Source: Jeotgalibacillus proteolyticus (GTDB lineage: Bacteria; Bacillota; Bacilli; Bacillales; Jeotgalibacillaceae). From it: a stretch of DNA of 64,000 bases. The position numbers and the translations under genes are program-made. The stretch is from positions 310,001-374,000 of the forward strand of contig NZ_PREZ01000001.1 of assembly GCF_002926065.1 (NCBI RefSeq). Reading direction: 5' to 3'. A model generated the notes under the pieces. That model saw nothing but the letters and a program-made list of their open reading frames with translations. It ran no database searches and had not been told where the DNA came from. Below are positions 40,197 to 49,302 of the stretch, piece by piece (within the stretch, counting starts at the first letter, position 1; each line of letters starts with the position of its first letter).

Positions 40197-42458
40197 TTAA
40201 TCCTGTGGTACTATATCTTCTTCTACGTTGATTCCTTCTTCAATATGTTCCTCTGACTGTTCCTCTTCATCTCCATCACTTGGCTGCTGATTTACCATAT
40301 GCTCGTTGGATGAAAAAGAAACAATTAATGGTTCACTGCCATTGATTGGTGCATCCGGAACAATACTTTGTTTAGTTGCATAGCCTGAGCCCGACATACT
40401 GAGTTCAAGATCTGCTAAACCAGCCACTTTCAATACATCTCTAACAGACCAGCCGGTAAGATCAGGAATCGTCAAATCACCGTCTGTCAGCAGGATGAGC
40501 TTTTCCCCGGCAAGCAAAGTCTCATTGCTGGTTGATTGACCAATTATCTTACTTCCAGTTCCAAGAATAATCGGGTTTACTCCTTGCTCTTTTAAGGATT
40601 CTTCTGTCTGAGAGATGCTTTCCCCTTCATAATCCTCTATCTTAACAGGCTCTGCTGATGAGGCTTCTGCAGGATGAATATTCATGTATTTCAGGCTGTT
40701 TTGCATGACTGAATTGAAAACCTTTGAAACCGGAACTGAACCAATTTCAGTCTCTGGTAAAGAAGGCTGCTGAACTGCAACATAAACAATTAATTCAGGG
40801 TCATCCGCTGGAGCCATTCCCATGAATGAGAATAAATAATTTTCCCGTCCCTGCATATACTTGCCTGATGCAGAGTCCGGTATTTGGGCAGTGCCCGATT
40901 TTCCTGAGACATCATATCCTGGAATTTTAAAAGGCTGCCCAGTTCCATTTTCCGACGTAACAGTTGAAGCGAGATATTCCCTGACTGCTGCTGCCGTTTC
41001 TGCTGAGATGGGTTCACCTGAAATCTCAGGTTCTCCTTTATGAACCGTTTCACTGGTATTCGGATCAACAATTTTTGAAATCACATAAGGTGTTTTCATT
41101 TTCCCGTCACTTGCTATGGCCGTTTGCGCCTGAATCATTTGCAGAGGGGTAACGGTAGTTCCCTGACCAAAAACCGTCGTAACCTTTTCAATTGGCCAGT
41201 GGTAAAGAATATTCCCGGCCGCCTCATTTGGAAGATCAATCCCTGTTTGAGCACCAAATCCAAAAGCCTCTAAATATTTTTGATAGCGGTCCTCGCCCAT
41301 AAGGTCAAGCAGCTTTGCAAAAGCAACATTTGATGATCGCTGTACTCCTTCAAGATAGCTGATTTCGCCCCAGCCGGCTCCATTGTTATGATCTCTGATT
41401 AAGGTGCCTAGTACGTCGTATGTGCCTGATGGATAAGTTGCATTTGGATTGAATACTCCTTCTTCAACTGCTGCAGCTAGTGAGAAGGTTTTAAAGGTGG
41501 ATCCAGGCTCAAATGTACTTTCAACGATCTGGTTGTACCAATTATCCGACAGTCCTTCTCTGGTGTCAGGATCAAAAGTCGGACGCTGGCTCATTGCCAG
41601 TATTTCACCTGTCTTTGGATCTGCGACGATCCCATACATTTGCTTAGGGCTGTACTCTTCAGCCACCTGGCTCATAGCATCCTCTAAAAAGGTTTGAATT
41701 TTTTTGTCCAAAGTCAGGTAGACATCATTGCCGTCCTTTGCTTTTTTCATGTTCTGATTGGAAGAAGGCAATAAATAGCCTCTGGCATCAGTTTCAAACT
41801 CAAACTTACCATTTGTTCCTTTAAGATAATTATCCAAGTTCTTTTCAATACCCATTTGACCGACAGCGTTAACCGTTCCGTCATCCTGTTCCTCCGGTCT
41901 GGCAAACCCGATCAAGTGAGATGAAAATATTCCATTTGGGTAGAAACGTTTTAAATCCTGCAGGAAAAAGATTCCCGGAAGGTCTTCATCCTCGATTTTA
42001 TTTTTTATTTCAAGCGGGATATCCTTGCCCTCGGTTCCAAATTCCACCTGGAACCTGTTTTCCTTCGCACCCTCATTAAGAGTGGATAAAATTTGTTCGC
42101 GAGGAATTTCTAAATAATCCGCAAGAGTGGATGCTGTTTTTTCAGGATCCACCACATGATGTGGGTCATTTGCATTTGTTGTCATATCCTCATTTAAGAT
42201 CGCCACAATTTTGTATGTTGATGTATCCTCGGCAATAACATCACCATTACGATCAACAATTTTCCCTCTTTCTGCTTCCAGGATCCGTTCTCTTTCATAT
42301 TGCGCCTGAGCCTGGGCTGCTAAATCCCGTCCTTCTGCTTCCCCGGTAATCTGAAGTGTTAAAAATCTTGTGAGTAAAACAAAAAAGAGAGCACCGAATA
42401 CCATAAACAGCAGGTAGGCTCCCCAATTTTGTTTTATTGCTTTTAAAATAGGCATCAT
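40197..42458 (-). CDS. pbpB: Penicillin-binding protein 2B (septal transpeptidase)
   Basis: Essential class B PBP of the divisome, 753 residues. Transmembrane segment about 13-35; transpeptidase motifs STFK at 320-323, SSN at 375-377 and KSGT at 520-523; two C-terminal PASTA repeats (about 610-725), followed by an acidic tail of about 30 residues rich in Glu/Asp. The start ATG overlaps the ftsL stop as ATGA. Immediately downstream of ftsL, its binding partner. Confidence 0.96.
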   Translation of the reverse strand: MMPILKAIKQNWGAYLLFMVFGALFFVLLTRFLTLQITGEAEGRDLAAQAQAQYERERILEAERGKIVDRNGDVIAEDTSTYKIVAILNEDMTTNANDPHHVVDPEKTASTLADYLEIPREQILSTLNEGAKENRFQVEFGTEGKDIPLEIKNKIEDEDLPGIFFLQDLKRFYPNGIFSSHLIGFARPEEQDDGTVNAVGQMGIEKNLDNYLKGTNGKFEFETDARGYLLPSSNQNMKKAKDGNDVYLTLDKKIQTFLEDAMSQVAEEYSPKQMYGIVADPKTGEILAMSQRPTFDPDTREGLSDNWYNQIVESTFEPGSTFKTFSLAAAVEEGVFNPNATYPSGTYDVLGTLIRDHNNGAGWGEISYLEGVQRSSNVAFAKLLDLMGEDRYQKYLEAFGFGAQTGIDLPNEAAGNILYHWPIEKVTTVFGQGTTVTPLQMIQAQTAIASDGKMKTPYVISKIVDPNTSETVHKGEPEISGEPISAETAAAVREYLASTVTSENGTGQPFKIPGYDVSGKSGTAQIPDSASGKYMQGRENYLFSFMGMAPADDPELIVYVAVQQPSLPETEIGSVPVSKVFNSVMQNSLKYMNIHPAEASSAEPVKIEDYEGESISQTEESLKEQGVNPIILGTGSKIIGQSTSNETLLAGEKLILLTDGDLTIPDLTGWSVRDVLKVAGLADLELSMSGSGYATKQSIVPDAPINGSEPLIVSFSSNEHMVNQQPSDGDEEEQSEEHIEEGINVEEDIVPQD

Positions 42459-42811
42459 GGCTGCTGAACAACCTTCACATTTGTTTCATTTAGAGTTAAT
42501 CCCAGCTCTTTTGCTTTTTCCCATACTCTTTCATATGTACTCATCTGGCTCACCTGGATAGAGAGGTCGTTGTTAATATTCTGCTGACTGACTACTGTTG
42601 CTTCAAGATCCTGGATTTCTTTATTCGTGCTGTAAATCTCCGCCTGAGCAGTTATAATTTGTAAACTGGCAAAGCAGACAAAGGCAACAAAAACCATTGC
42701 AATCACTTTTTCCCCTAATGTGAAGGTCGCTGACTTTCGTCTTATGACTCTTACTTTCTTTACCTGTTCCTGTGTCTGATGTTCCTTATACTGTCTGGCC
42801 GTATTCGCCAT
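42455..42811 (-). CDS. ftsL: Cell division protein FtsL
   Basis: Small bitopic protein (118 residues) with a basic cytoplasmic region (about 1-35), one transmembrane segment (about 36-54) and an extracellular leucine-zipper-like coiled coil (about 55-110). It forms a complex with DivIB and DivIC. Recognised by structure and by its position between rsmH and pbpB, because FtsL sequences are poorly conserved. Start ATG with GGGGGG upstream. Confidence 0.92.
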   Translation of the reverse strand: MANTARQYKEHQTQEQVKKVRVIRRKSATFTLGEKVIAMVFVAFVCFASLQIITAQAEIYSTNKEIQDLEATVVSQQNINNDLSIQVSQMSTYERVWEKAKELGLTLNETNVKVVQQP

Positions 42812-42840
42812 TCTAATTCCCCCCCATTTATCATCTGTTG

Positions 42841-43773
42841 TTAATTTTTCTCTACGATTCTAAGCTTCGCCGATCTCGAGCGGTTATTTTCTTCTAGTTC
42901 GACCTCTCCGGCAGTAATCGGCTTGCGTGTAATAAGCTTTAAGACGGGCTTGTACTCATCCGGAATAATTGGTAATCCGGGCGGAAGTTCAGGACCCTGG
43001 GCTTCTTTTTTAAATATCGTTTTACAGATTCGATCTTCGAGCGAGTGAAACGTGATCACGCTTATTCTGCCGCCGGGACGTATTAGCTCAATCGCCTGTT
43101 CAAGCGACTCCTCAACAACTCCAAGCTCATCATTTACAGCAATCCGAATAGCCTGAAAAACCCTTTTGGCTGGATGGCCGCCTTTTCTTCTGGCAGGAGC
43201 AGGAATCCCATCTTTAATTAATTCCACTAATTCCCCTGTTGTTTCAATTGGTTTTTTTTCTCTGGCCGCTTCAATTTTGCGGGCGATTTGCTTTGAAAAT
43301 TTTTCTTCACCGTAGCGGTAGAAAATCCGGACTAGGTCCTCAAACGGCCATTCATTTACAACCTTTTTGGCCGTTAATTCAGCAGACTGGTCCATTCTCA
43401 TATCCAGCGGAGCATCATTATGATAGCTGAACCCTCTTTCCGGGGTGTCGAGCTGAGGTGAAGAAACGCCTAAATCGTAAAGGATTCCATCAACTTCTTC
43501 AACGCCAAGCCGGGCTAATTCCTGCTTTAAAAAACGAAAATTCGCCTGAATAAATGTTACTTGACCTGCGTAGCGCTTTAATTTTTCACTAGCATGTTCA
43601 ATAGCCGTTTTATCCTGATCAAAACAGTATAATCGGCCGTTTTGAGATAATTGAGACAGGAGATACTCACTGTGCCCTGCGCCTCCAAGTGTGCAGTCAA
43701 CATAAATTCCATCCGGTTTAATGTTTAATCCATCAACCGTTTCTTTTAATAATACCGTCGTGTGGTCGAACAT
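42841..43773 (-). CDS. rsmH: 16S rRNA (cytosine(1402)-N(4))-methyltransferase
   Basis: RsmH (MraW), 310 residues. SAM-binding motif [15 protein letters not shown] (about 25-39), family motifs [20 protein letters not shown] and [18 protein letters not shown]. It methylates C1402 in the ribosomal P site. Start ATG behind GAGGTGACC. Second gene of the dcw cluster after mraZ. Confidence 0.97.
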   Translation of the reverse strand: MFDHTTVLLKETVDGLNIKPDGIYVDCTLGGAGHSEYLLSQLSQNGRLYCFDQDKTAIEHASEKLKRYAGQVTFIQANFRFLKQELARLGVEEVDGILYDLGVSSPQLDTPERGFSYHNDAPLDMRMDQSAELTAKKVVNEWPFEDLVRIFYRYGEEKFSKQIARKIEAAREKKPIETTGELVELIKDGIPAPARRKGGHPAKRVFQAIRIAVNDELGVVEESLEQAIELIRPGGRISVITFHSLEDRICKTIFKKEAQGPELPPGLPIIPDEYKPVLKLITRKPITAGEVELEENNRSRSAKLRIVEKN

Positions 43774-43803
43774 TGTGGGGTCACCTCTATACTTCTTCTA
43801 AGT

Positions 43804-44235
43804 CTATAAATCAAAATCAATGAGGTTCTCAGCAATCTCTGCAAATGAATCCTCTGATTGGGATAAATACTCTTCCCAAACAGATTGTCCCCATATTTCA
43901 ATTCGACTTGATACGCCAAGTATCATACATTCTTTTTCAATTTTTGCATAGTCAAGCAGGTTTTTAGGAAGATTGATTCGGCCTTGTTTGTCAATTTCAC
44001 ATTCTACAGCTCCAGAAAAGAAAAAACGCGCAAAAGCTCTGGCATCTTTTTTAGTAACCGGCAAAGAGCGGACTTTCTCTTCGAGGCGGCGCCATTCCTC
44101 CATAGGATAGCCAAAAAGACATTGATCAAGTCCCCGTGTTACCACAAAGACGTCTTCTACATGTTCACGGTATTTAGCAGGGATAATAATTCTCCCTTTT
44201 GTATCAATATTATGTTGATATTCCCCCATGAACAT
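43804..44235 (-). CDS. mraZ: Transcriptional regulator MraZ
   Basis: The 143-residue protein has two AbrB-like DNA-binding halves ([24 protein letters not shown] and [23 protein letters not shown]). MraZ represses its own dcw operon in the species studied. The ATG at 44235 gives the conserved MFMGEYQH start, with AAGGTG just upstream; the longer frame was rejected. Three direct repeats resembling MraZ boxes lie 25-55 bp upstream of the start. Confidence 0.96.
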   Translation of the reverse strand: MFMGEYQHNIDTKGRIIIPAKYREHVEDVFVVTRGLDQCLFGYPMEEWRRLEEKVRSLPVTKKDARAFARFFFSGAVECEIDKQGRINLPKNLLDYAKIEKECMILGVSSRIEIWGQSVWEEYLSQSEDSFAEIAENLIDFDL

Positions 44236-44260
44236 GCACCTTACCACCTCTCAACCTAAA

Positions 44261-44306
44261 TGTACCACATTCCCCCACTTCACACCACTTCTTTCTCATT
44301 ATTCTA
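44261..44306 (-). promoter_or_regulatory. mraZ promoter region with three MraZ-box-like direct repeats
   Basis: The minus strand has TAGAAT (44301-44306) as a likely -10, followed by three 10-bp direct repeats with the core GTGG at exact 10-bp spacing: AAGTGGTGTG (44281-44290), AAGTGGGGGA (44271-44280), ATGTGGTACA (44261-44270). MraZ in other bacteria binds tandem GTGG-type repeats at this spacing, so autorepression is likely. Confidence 0.7.
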
Positions 44307-44366
44307 ACACAACTGTAATGTTTGGAAACAGACAATTCGAAAGAAAATTCAAACAATTTATTTTTA

Positions 44367-44413
44367 ACACAAAAAACTGCCAGCCTTTTAATTGAAGGCT
44401 GGCAGTTTTTAGA
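44367..44413 (-). terminator. bshC terminator
   Basis: Minus strand AAAACTGCCAGCCTT pairs perfectly with AAGGCTGGCAGTTTT and is followed by TT. It overlaps the 3' end of bshC and separates it from mraZ. Confidence 0.92.
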
Positions 44414-46028
44414 GATAAACGATCTTATGGCTATGGTCAAATTTAAAATCAATTTTTGAAAGCTGGGGAATAAAATCTTCTCCATATTTATTAATAAAGT
44501 AGAAAATATTCCATTGACGTTCCTGCGGTCCTCCGTTTGGCCTAAGTGAAGCGGTGACACGGTCATATTTACGCAGAACCACATTATGCTTAAGTGAAAT
44601 GTAGTCATCTGATTTTCTCTTTAAGAAGTCAAGCTGCTTTTCATGAATCGTTAAATTTTTATCAACGATTGGCGTGAGGCCAGGATGAAGCTCCGCAGCT
44701 TTTTCTTTTATTAACTCATATTGTTCCCTTAGGAAGCTCTCAGTTTCCCTAATATAGTTTTCAAGTGTTTCATCCTTAACACTTTCCCAAAACCTTTTCT
44801 TCTCTTCATCAGCTCCACCCGCCAGTATATCGGGAAGATGTAAGTTAAGCTCCTTTACCTTTTGCTGCACATCCCGCTCCACAAAAGTAATATTCAGACG
44901 GGGCATTATTGGCGGCATTTTCATTTCCATTTTCTCAAAAGCCGTTTTCAGCTCAGCCCAGTAGGCAATTTCACCGGGACCTGCAATAAAAGCAAGGGTT
45001 GGAAAAAGCCATTCCTGCATAAGCGGTCTGGTAATAACATTGTTACTAAAACGTTCAGGAGATTCATCCATTAAACAGAGCAGTTCATCTTTTTCAAAAA
45101 AGTATTCATTATTTTTATCCTTAAACCCGTCTTCTGTCCTAAAAAGCAAAACCCGTTCATTATTAATCGTAATAAATAAGTTAACAGCGTTAGACGCCGC
45201 TTCGATCATAGGGGTAAAGCCCTCTTTCTTTAGAAGCGTTTGCTGCTTGTGAACGAGATCTGTTATTTGCTCGTTTGCTTGGAGTAACTCTTTAAAGAAA
45301 GGAGTTTCAAGCTTTCTTAGCTCCGGCCTGGCAGCATCGATGACAAGCAGACCATCCTCCTTGTATAGATCCATGACAATATGAGCGAAAAGATCCGTAA
45401 TGGTTGCCGAATTTTGAATAGCAGCATCCAACTTTTCAATCAAACGAAGGGTATTTGATGTTTCTCCTAAGTCTCTGAGAATCGATCGCACCCATTTTTT
45501 CATCGTTTCCTTGTCAAATGGAGTAGAGGATGCCATCCTTTTATCCGTGACCCGTTCAGGGTAGCCTGCTTTTTTCATTTCTCCGTTATGCTCAATAAAC
45601 AGATGATTAATTTCTAAATAATCATGGTCCTCACCAGCAATCCAGAAAACAGGGACGACCGGATGATTAAGCAGCTCTTCCTGCTTTTTTGCAAGCTGGA
45701 TTATTGAAAGAACTTTATGTATGGCATATAAAGGACCGGTTAAAAGCCCGGCCTGCTGTCCGCCAATTACGACAAATCCATTATTTCTCAGTTTTTCAAT
45801 TGAACTTTTAACAGCTTCTCCACCCGGGAGTGAGCTCATATAATCTTCTATACAGTCAGCTAGTTCTTCCCGCTTGTATGAACGCTCGAGCAGCTCTTTT
45901 TTTCGCATATCATAAGCTTCCGGTCCGTTAAAGCCGTAATGAAAGTTTGAAAGAATCTTTTCATCCTGATTCATATAGCCGGAGGTAAACGGCTGAATAG
46001 CAGGAAGCTTAATATTTTCCAATTGCAT
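44409..46028 (-). CDS. bshC: Bacillithiol synthase (putative cysteine-adding enzyme)
   Basis: BshC (YllA), 539 residues, catalyses the last step of bacillithiol synthesis, adding cysteine to GlcN-malate. Family regions are visible: GGQQAGLLTGPLYAIHKVLSII (about 92-113), VFWIAGEDHDYLEINH (about 129-144) and LFPTLAFIAGPGEIAYWAEL (about 351-370). Start ATG with AAAGGGG upstream. In Bacillus it sits between panE/DUF3397 and mraZ, as here. Confidence 0.95.
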   Translation of the reverse strand: MQLENIKLPAIQPFTSGYMNQDEKILSNFHYGFNGPEAYDMRKKELLERSYKREELADCIEDYMSSLPGGEAVKSSIEKLRNNGFVVIGGQQAGLLTGPLYAIHKVLSIIQLAKKQEELLNHPVVPVFWIAGEDHDYLEINHLFIEHNGEMKKAGYPERVTDKRMASSTPFDKETMKKWVRSILRDLGETSNTLRLIEKLDAAIQNSATITDLFAHIVMDLYKEDGLLVIDAARPELRKLETPFFKELLQANEQITDLVHKQQTLLKKEGFTPMIEAASNAVNLFITINNERVLLFRTEDGFKDKNNEYFFEKDELLCLMDESPERFSNNVITRPLMQEWLFPTLAFIAGPGEIAYWAELKTAFEKMEMKMPPIMPRLNITFVERDVQQKVKELNLHLPDILAGGADEEKKRFWESVKDETLENYIRETESFLREQYELIKEKAAELHPGLTPIVDKNLTIHEKQLDFLKRKSDDYISLKHNVVLRKYDRVTASLRPNGGPQERQWNIFYFINKYGEDFIPQLSKIDFKFDHSHKIVYL

Positions 46029-46106
46029 ATCTTAAAACCCCTTTATCCGACATAGTCCATAAAGAGTATAGCACCTGAGGAATAAAATACGAAAGAAGTT
46101 GCTTCG

Positions 46107-46499
46107 TTAAACTAAAATACTTTCCATTACTGATAGTACGATACCCGTAATAATTAACCCTAAATGAGTCAAAGAAAACACCAGCAGGTTCATGCGCCAG
46201 AACCCCCGATTAATTTTATGCCAATCTAAATCGTCTTCCCTTTTCCATATAATAAAGGAAATGATAATTCCAATTAAAGCCATTGTAATGATAATTGCCC
46301 AAAGTAAATCAATGTTCCAAATGGATAAAATTAAGAAATAAACAGCCCCTATGACAAAGGGGGTTGTCCCAATTATCGCAGTATTGACTGCTCTTTTATG
46401 CTGTTTAGTCATCAATTTAGCGAATGAAAACAGGAGGACATAAACAACAATCGGGGCGACCATAAAAAGGGCCATAAAAAATGCAATCACTTCGATCAA
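46107..46499 (-). CDS. DUF3397 family membrane protein
   Basis: The 130-residue protein has four hydrophobic segments (about 3-27, 40-60, 65-86, 105-127) and the family's WHKINRGFWR motif. Function unknown. The start is TTG at 46499, overlapping the panE stop, with GAGAGGGG eight bases upstream; no ATG near the N-terminus fits. Found next to panE and bshC in many Bacillaceae. Confidence 0.88.
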   Translation of the reverse strand: MIEVIAFFMALFMVAPIVVYVLLFSFAKLMTKQHKRAVNTAIIGTTPFVIGAVYFLILSIWNIDLLWAIIITMALIGIIISFIIWKREDDLDWHKINRGFWRMNLLVFSLTHLGLIITGIVLSVMESILV

Positions 46500-47398
46500 T
46501 GCCTGATCCCCTCTCCAAATTCTTTTGCACTTATTCCGTCATATAAAAATTGCAGCAATGGAGCCGTGATGTTCTTCTTCGTCGCTTCCCGTAAAGCAAA
46601 GCCGATAATAGCTTCCTTTTCCGTCTGCCTTTTTAACAGAAGATCCTTCCGCATCGAAGACTGATTTGATGCTGTTGCCGCACAAAGCCTTTCAACCTCT
46701 TTTACTGTCACTATTTCTTTCATATGAGGAAAAATTTCAAGCGTTTCATGATAAAGAGTATGTAATAGTTTATTTAAATATGGGTTCCTGATCAGTTCCC
46801 CATTTTTCACTTCAAATAAAGAAGTCAGTGAATTGATAAGTATATTTTTAATTAATTTTTTACCTAGTAATAAATAGTAATCTGAATGAAAGTCTACTGG
46901 AAATAAAGAATCATCCTTCTTATTCAGCTGAAAGACTAAAGATAAATCCCCTTTAAAGGAAGCTATCCTCCATGTTCCTATTCCGTTATGCCTGACTTCA
47001 TTAGAGGATAATTTTTCAGCCCCGTGCTCCACTGTGCTGACAAATAGATGTTCATGGGGCAGGTTCTCTAACAGCTCAAGATGGCCCATACCATTTTGGG
47101 TAAAAATGATAGGTGTTGTTACTGGGATGCTGTTAATAGCCGAGAGGAGAGATTCTAATTGATGCTGCTTTACTGTAATAACTGCACAATCACTTTCTTT
47201 TAGGCAGGAAAGACCAGTCTCTGAAGGCACCATCATCTTTTCCTCCCCTTTCTCTGAAAAGACTGTAATTCCAGCCTGATTAATTCTTTCGCTTTGATCT
47301 TTTTGACGGGCAATAAGCTGAACTTTATGACCTGCTGAAAAAAGCCTTGCAGAAAATAAAAGTCCGATAGCCCCCGCTCCGATTACTGTGATTTTCAT
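46496..47398 (-). CDS. panE: 2-dehydropantoate 2-reductase
   Basis: The 300-residue protein has an N-terminal NADPH Rossmann fold (KITVIGAGAIGLLFSARL) and the ketopantoate reductase C-terminal domain. Equivalent in position to B. subtilis ylbQ. It would make pantoate for coenzyme A synthesis; another ketopantoate reductase may exist elsewhere, so the physiological role is inferred. The ATG at 47398 sits nine bases after GAGAGG; the GTG three codons upstream does not fit. Confidence 0.92.
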   Translation of the reverse strand: MKITVIGAGAIGLLFSARLFSAGHKVQLIARQKDQSERINQAGITVFSEKGEEKMMVPSETGLSCLKESDCAVITVKQHQLESLLSAINSIPVTTPIIFTQNGMGHLELLENLPHEHLFVSTVEHGAEKLSSNEVRHNGIGTWRIASFKGDLSLVFQLNKKDDSLFPVDFHSDYYLLLGKKLIKNILINSLTSLFEVKNGELIRNPYLNKLLHTLYHETLEIFPHMKEIVTVKEVERLCAATASNQSSMRKDLLLKRQTEKEAIIGFALREATKKNITAPLLQFLYDGISAKEFGEGIRH

Positions 47399-47464
47399 TA
47401 CCTTCACCCTCTCTAGTTAAGTTTAGCAAATTGGATTTAAATGTTATAGAAAAATTAACAGACA

Positions 47465-47517
47465 AAAAAGAACTTTACATCTCTGCCGATTTTCGACAAG
47501 CAGATGCAAAGTTCGTT
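47465..47517 (-). terminator. Terminator of the acyl-CoA carboxylase cassette
   Basis: Minus strand GAACTTTGCATCTGC pairs with GCAGAGATGTAAAGTTC (few mismatches) and is followed by TTTTTT. It isolates the cassette from panE. Confidence 0.88.
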
Positions 47518-47532
47518 CAATTTAGTAACTAG

Positions 47533-49065
47533 TTAAACCGGATAAACTGAGTGTTTTTTGGGTGCTGGCGGGACCTTCTTAGCAGCGTAATAATCAAAAC
47601 GCTTAATAAGATCCTTTCGAAGCAGGTCCGGCTCTACAATATCATCTACAATGAGTTCTGAGGCAAGCCTGTAAATATCAATTTCCTCCTTGTATTCACG
47701 GTGCTTATCCTGAACAAAGGAAATCCGTTCCTTAGGATCCTCAATTGCCTGTATTTTATTGGAGTAAACTGCATTCACTGCTGCTTCCGGTCCCATTACG
47801 GCAATTTGGGCTGTCGGAAGGGCAATGCAGCAATCCGGTTCAAAAGCAGGTCCAGCCATTGCATATAAACCTGCACCATATGCTTTTCTGACAACAACTG
47901 AAATCTTCGGTACAGTAGCGGAACTCATGGCTGATATCAGCTTTGCACCGTGCCTGATAATTCCTGCTCTTTCCACTTTTGTCCCGATCATAAATCCAGG
48001 CACATCCGCCAGGAACAATAAAGGAAGATTAAATGCATCACATAGCTGAATGAATTTAGCAGCTTTATCAGCTGAATCTACAAACAAAACTCCACCTTTG
48101 ACCTTCGGCTGATTTGCTATTATGCCGATTGGTTTTCCGTTGAGACGGGCCAGACCAGTAATAAGTTCGGGAGCAAAAAGCTTTTTAATTTCAAAAAAAC
48201 TGTCTCCATCCACTAACGCTTCAACAGCTTGATACATATCAAATGGGGCATTTTGATTTTCAGGTATAATTTCACTCAAAGACTTGGTGAGAGATGGAGA
48301 AACATTCTCCATTACCGGAACCGCTGAAAGGAAATTTGTTGGAAAATAGTCGAGGTATTTCCTTGCCTGCTCTATGGCTTCTTCCTCACTTTTTACAAGG
48401 ATATCTCCGCAGCCGCTGACCGAACAGTGCATTCTTGCTCCTCCCATTTCTTCAAGTGTCACTTTTTCTCCAATTACTTTTTCTGCCATCCTTGGAGATC
48501 CAAGATACATAGAAGCATTCCCATCAACCATAATCACAATGTCACAAAAAGCAGGGATATAAGCGCCTCCGGCAGCTGATGGACCAAACAGCAGACAAAT
48601 TTGCGGGATCGTTCCAGAGAGCCTTACCTGATTATGAAAAATCCTTCCCGCTCCTCTGCGGTTTGGAAACATATCGAGTTGATCAGTAATTCGGGCTCCT
48701 GCTGAATCAACAAGATAAAGAAGCGGAACCATAAGTTTCTCAGCTGTCTCCTGAATCCGGATAATTTTTTCAACGGTGCGGGCACCCCATGAACCCGCTT
48801 TAACCGTTGAGTCATTTGCCATAAAACAAACAGTTCTGCCATTGATTTTTCCTGTGCCTGTCACTACGCCGTCAGCAGGCAGATCCCCGGCTGTCTGATT
48901 AGCAAATAATCCATCCTCCTGGATTGAGCCGGAATCAAGCAGCAATTCAAGACGTCTTCTTACAAAGAGCTTTCCCTGTTCAGCCTGTTTCTCATGATAT
49001 TTCGCATGTCCGCCTCTTTTGATTGTATGAGTTATGGATTCCAACCGCTCAACACTTTGTTTCAT
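47533..49065 (-). CDS. Acyl-CoA carboxylase carboxyltransferase subunit
   Basis: The 510-residue biotin-dependent carboxyltransferase has two crotonase-like halves (GPSAAGGAYIPAFCDIVIMV about 160-179; AYGAGLYAMAGPAFEPDCCIALPTAQIAVMGPEAAV about 390-425). It transfers CO2 from biotin to an acyl-CoA. The family covers methylcrotonyl-, propionyl- and acetyl-CoA carboxylases; the closest B. subtilis analogue by architecture is YngE. The substrate cannot be fixed from sequence. Start ATG with GGGAGAGG. Third gene of a three-gene cassette. Confidence 0.9.
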   Translation of the reverse strand: MKQSVERLESITHTIKRGGHAKYHEKQAEQGKLFVRRRLELLLDSGSIQEDGLFANQTAGDLPADGVVTGTGKINGRTVCFMANDSTVKAGSWGARTVEKIIRIQETAEKLMVPLLYLVDSAGARITDQLDMFPNRRGAGRIFHNQVRLSGTIPQICLLFGPSAAGGAYIPAFCDIVIMVDGNASMYLGSPRMAEKVIGEKVTLEEMGGARMHCSVSGCGDILVKSEEEAIEQARKYLDYFPTNFLSAVPVMENVSPSLTKSLSEIIPENQNAPFDMYQAVEALVDGDSFFEIKKLFAPELITGLARLNGKPIGIIANQPKVKGGVLFVDSADKAAKFIQLCDAFNLPLLFLADVPGFMIGTKVERAGIIRHGAKLISAMSSATVPKISVVVRKAYGAGLYAMAGPAFEPDCCIALPTAQIAVMGPEAAVNAVYSNKIQAIEDPKERISFVQDKHREYKEEIDIYRLASELIVDDIVEPDLLRKDLIKRFDYYAAKKVPPAPKKHSVYPV

Positions 49066-49089
49066 GTAACCTCTCCCCTTCTTTAAAAA

Positions 49090-49302
49090 CTATGCCAATA
49101 CGACTAATACATCGCCTTCGTTAACAAAATCGCCTTCTGCTACCTTTATCTCGCCTACTGTTCCATCCATCTGTGCTTCTACTGGAATTTCCATTTTCAT
49201 TGATTCGAGCACGATGACCGTCTGGCCGGCTGTCACACTGTCCCCTTCTCCTACTAAAAGCTGAAATACTGTACCTGCCATTGATGATTGAATTTCCTTC
49301 AT
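49090..49302 (-). CDS. Biotin/lipoyl attachment protein (biotin carboxyl carrier)
   Basis: The 70-residue free-standing carrier domain has the biotinylation site in VLESMKMEIPVEA, the Lys within the EsMKM motif near residue 35. It resembles B. subtilis YngHB in size and position. It shuttles carboxybiotin between the other two subunits. The start ATG shares its A with the stop of the preceding gene (TAATG), behind AAAGGAGAG. Confidence 0.92.
   Translation of the reverse strand: MKEIQSSMAGTVFQLLVGEGDSVTAGQTVIVLESMKMEIPVEAQMDGTVGEIKVAEGDFVNEGDVLVVLA

Noticed and set aside
44210-44608. 132-residue minus-strand frame spanning the mraZ start and bshC end
   Set aside because: Runs through a strong terminator and both flanking genes in another frame.
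47533-49065. AccD (housekeeping acetyl-CoA carboxylase beta subunit)
   Set aside because: Length (510 residues) and the fused two-half carboxyltransferase architecture fit the acyl-CoA carboxylase (YngE/MCC/PCC) type, and the zinc-ribbon start of AccD is missing.
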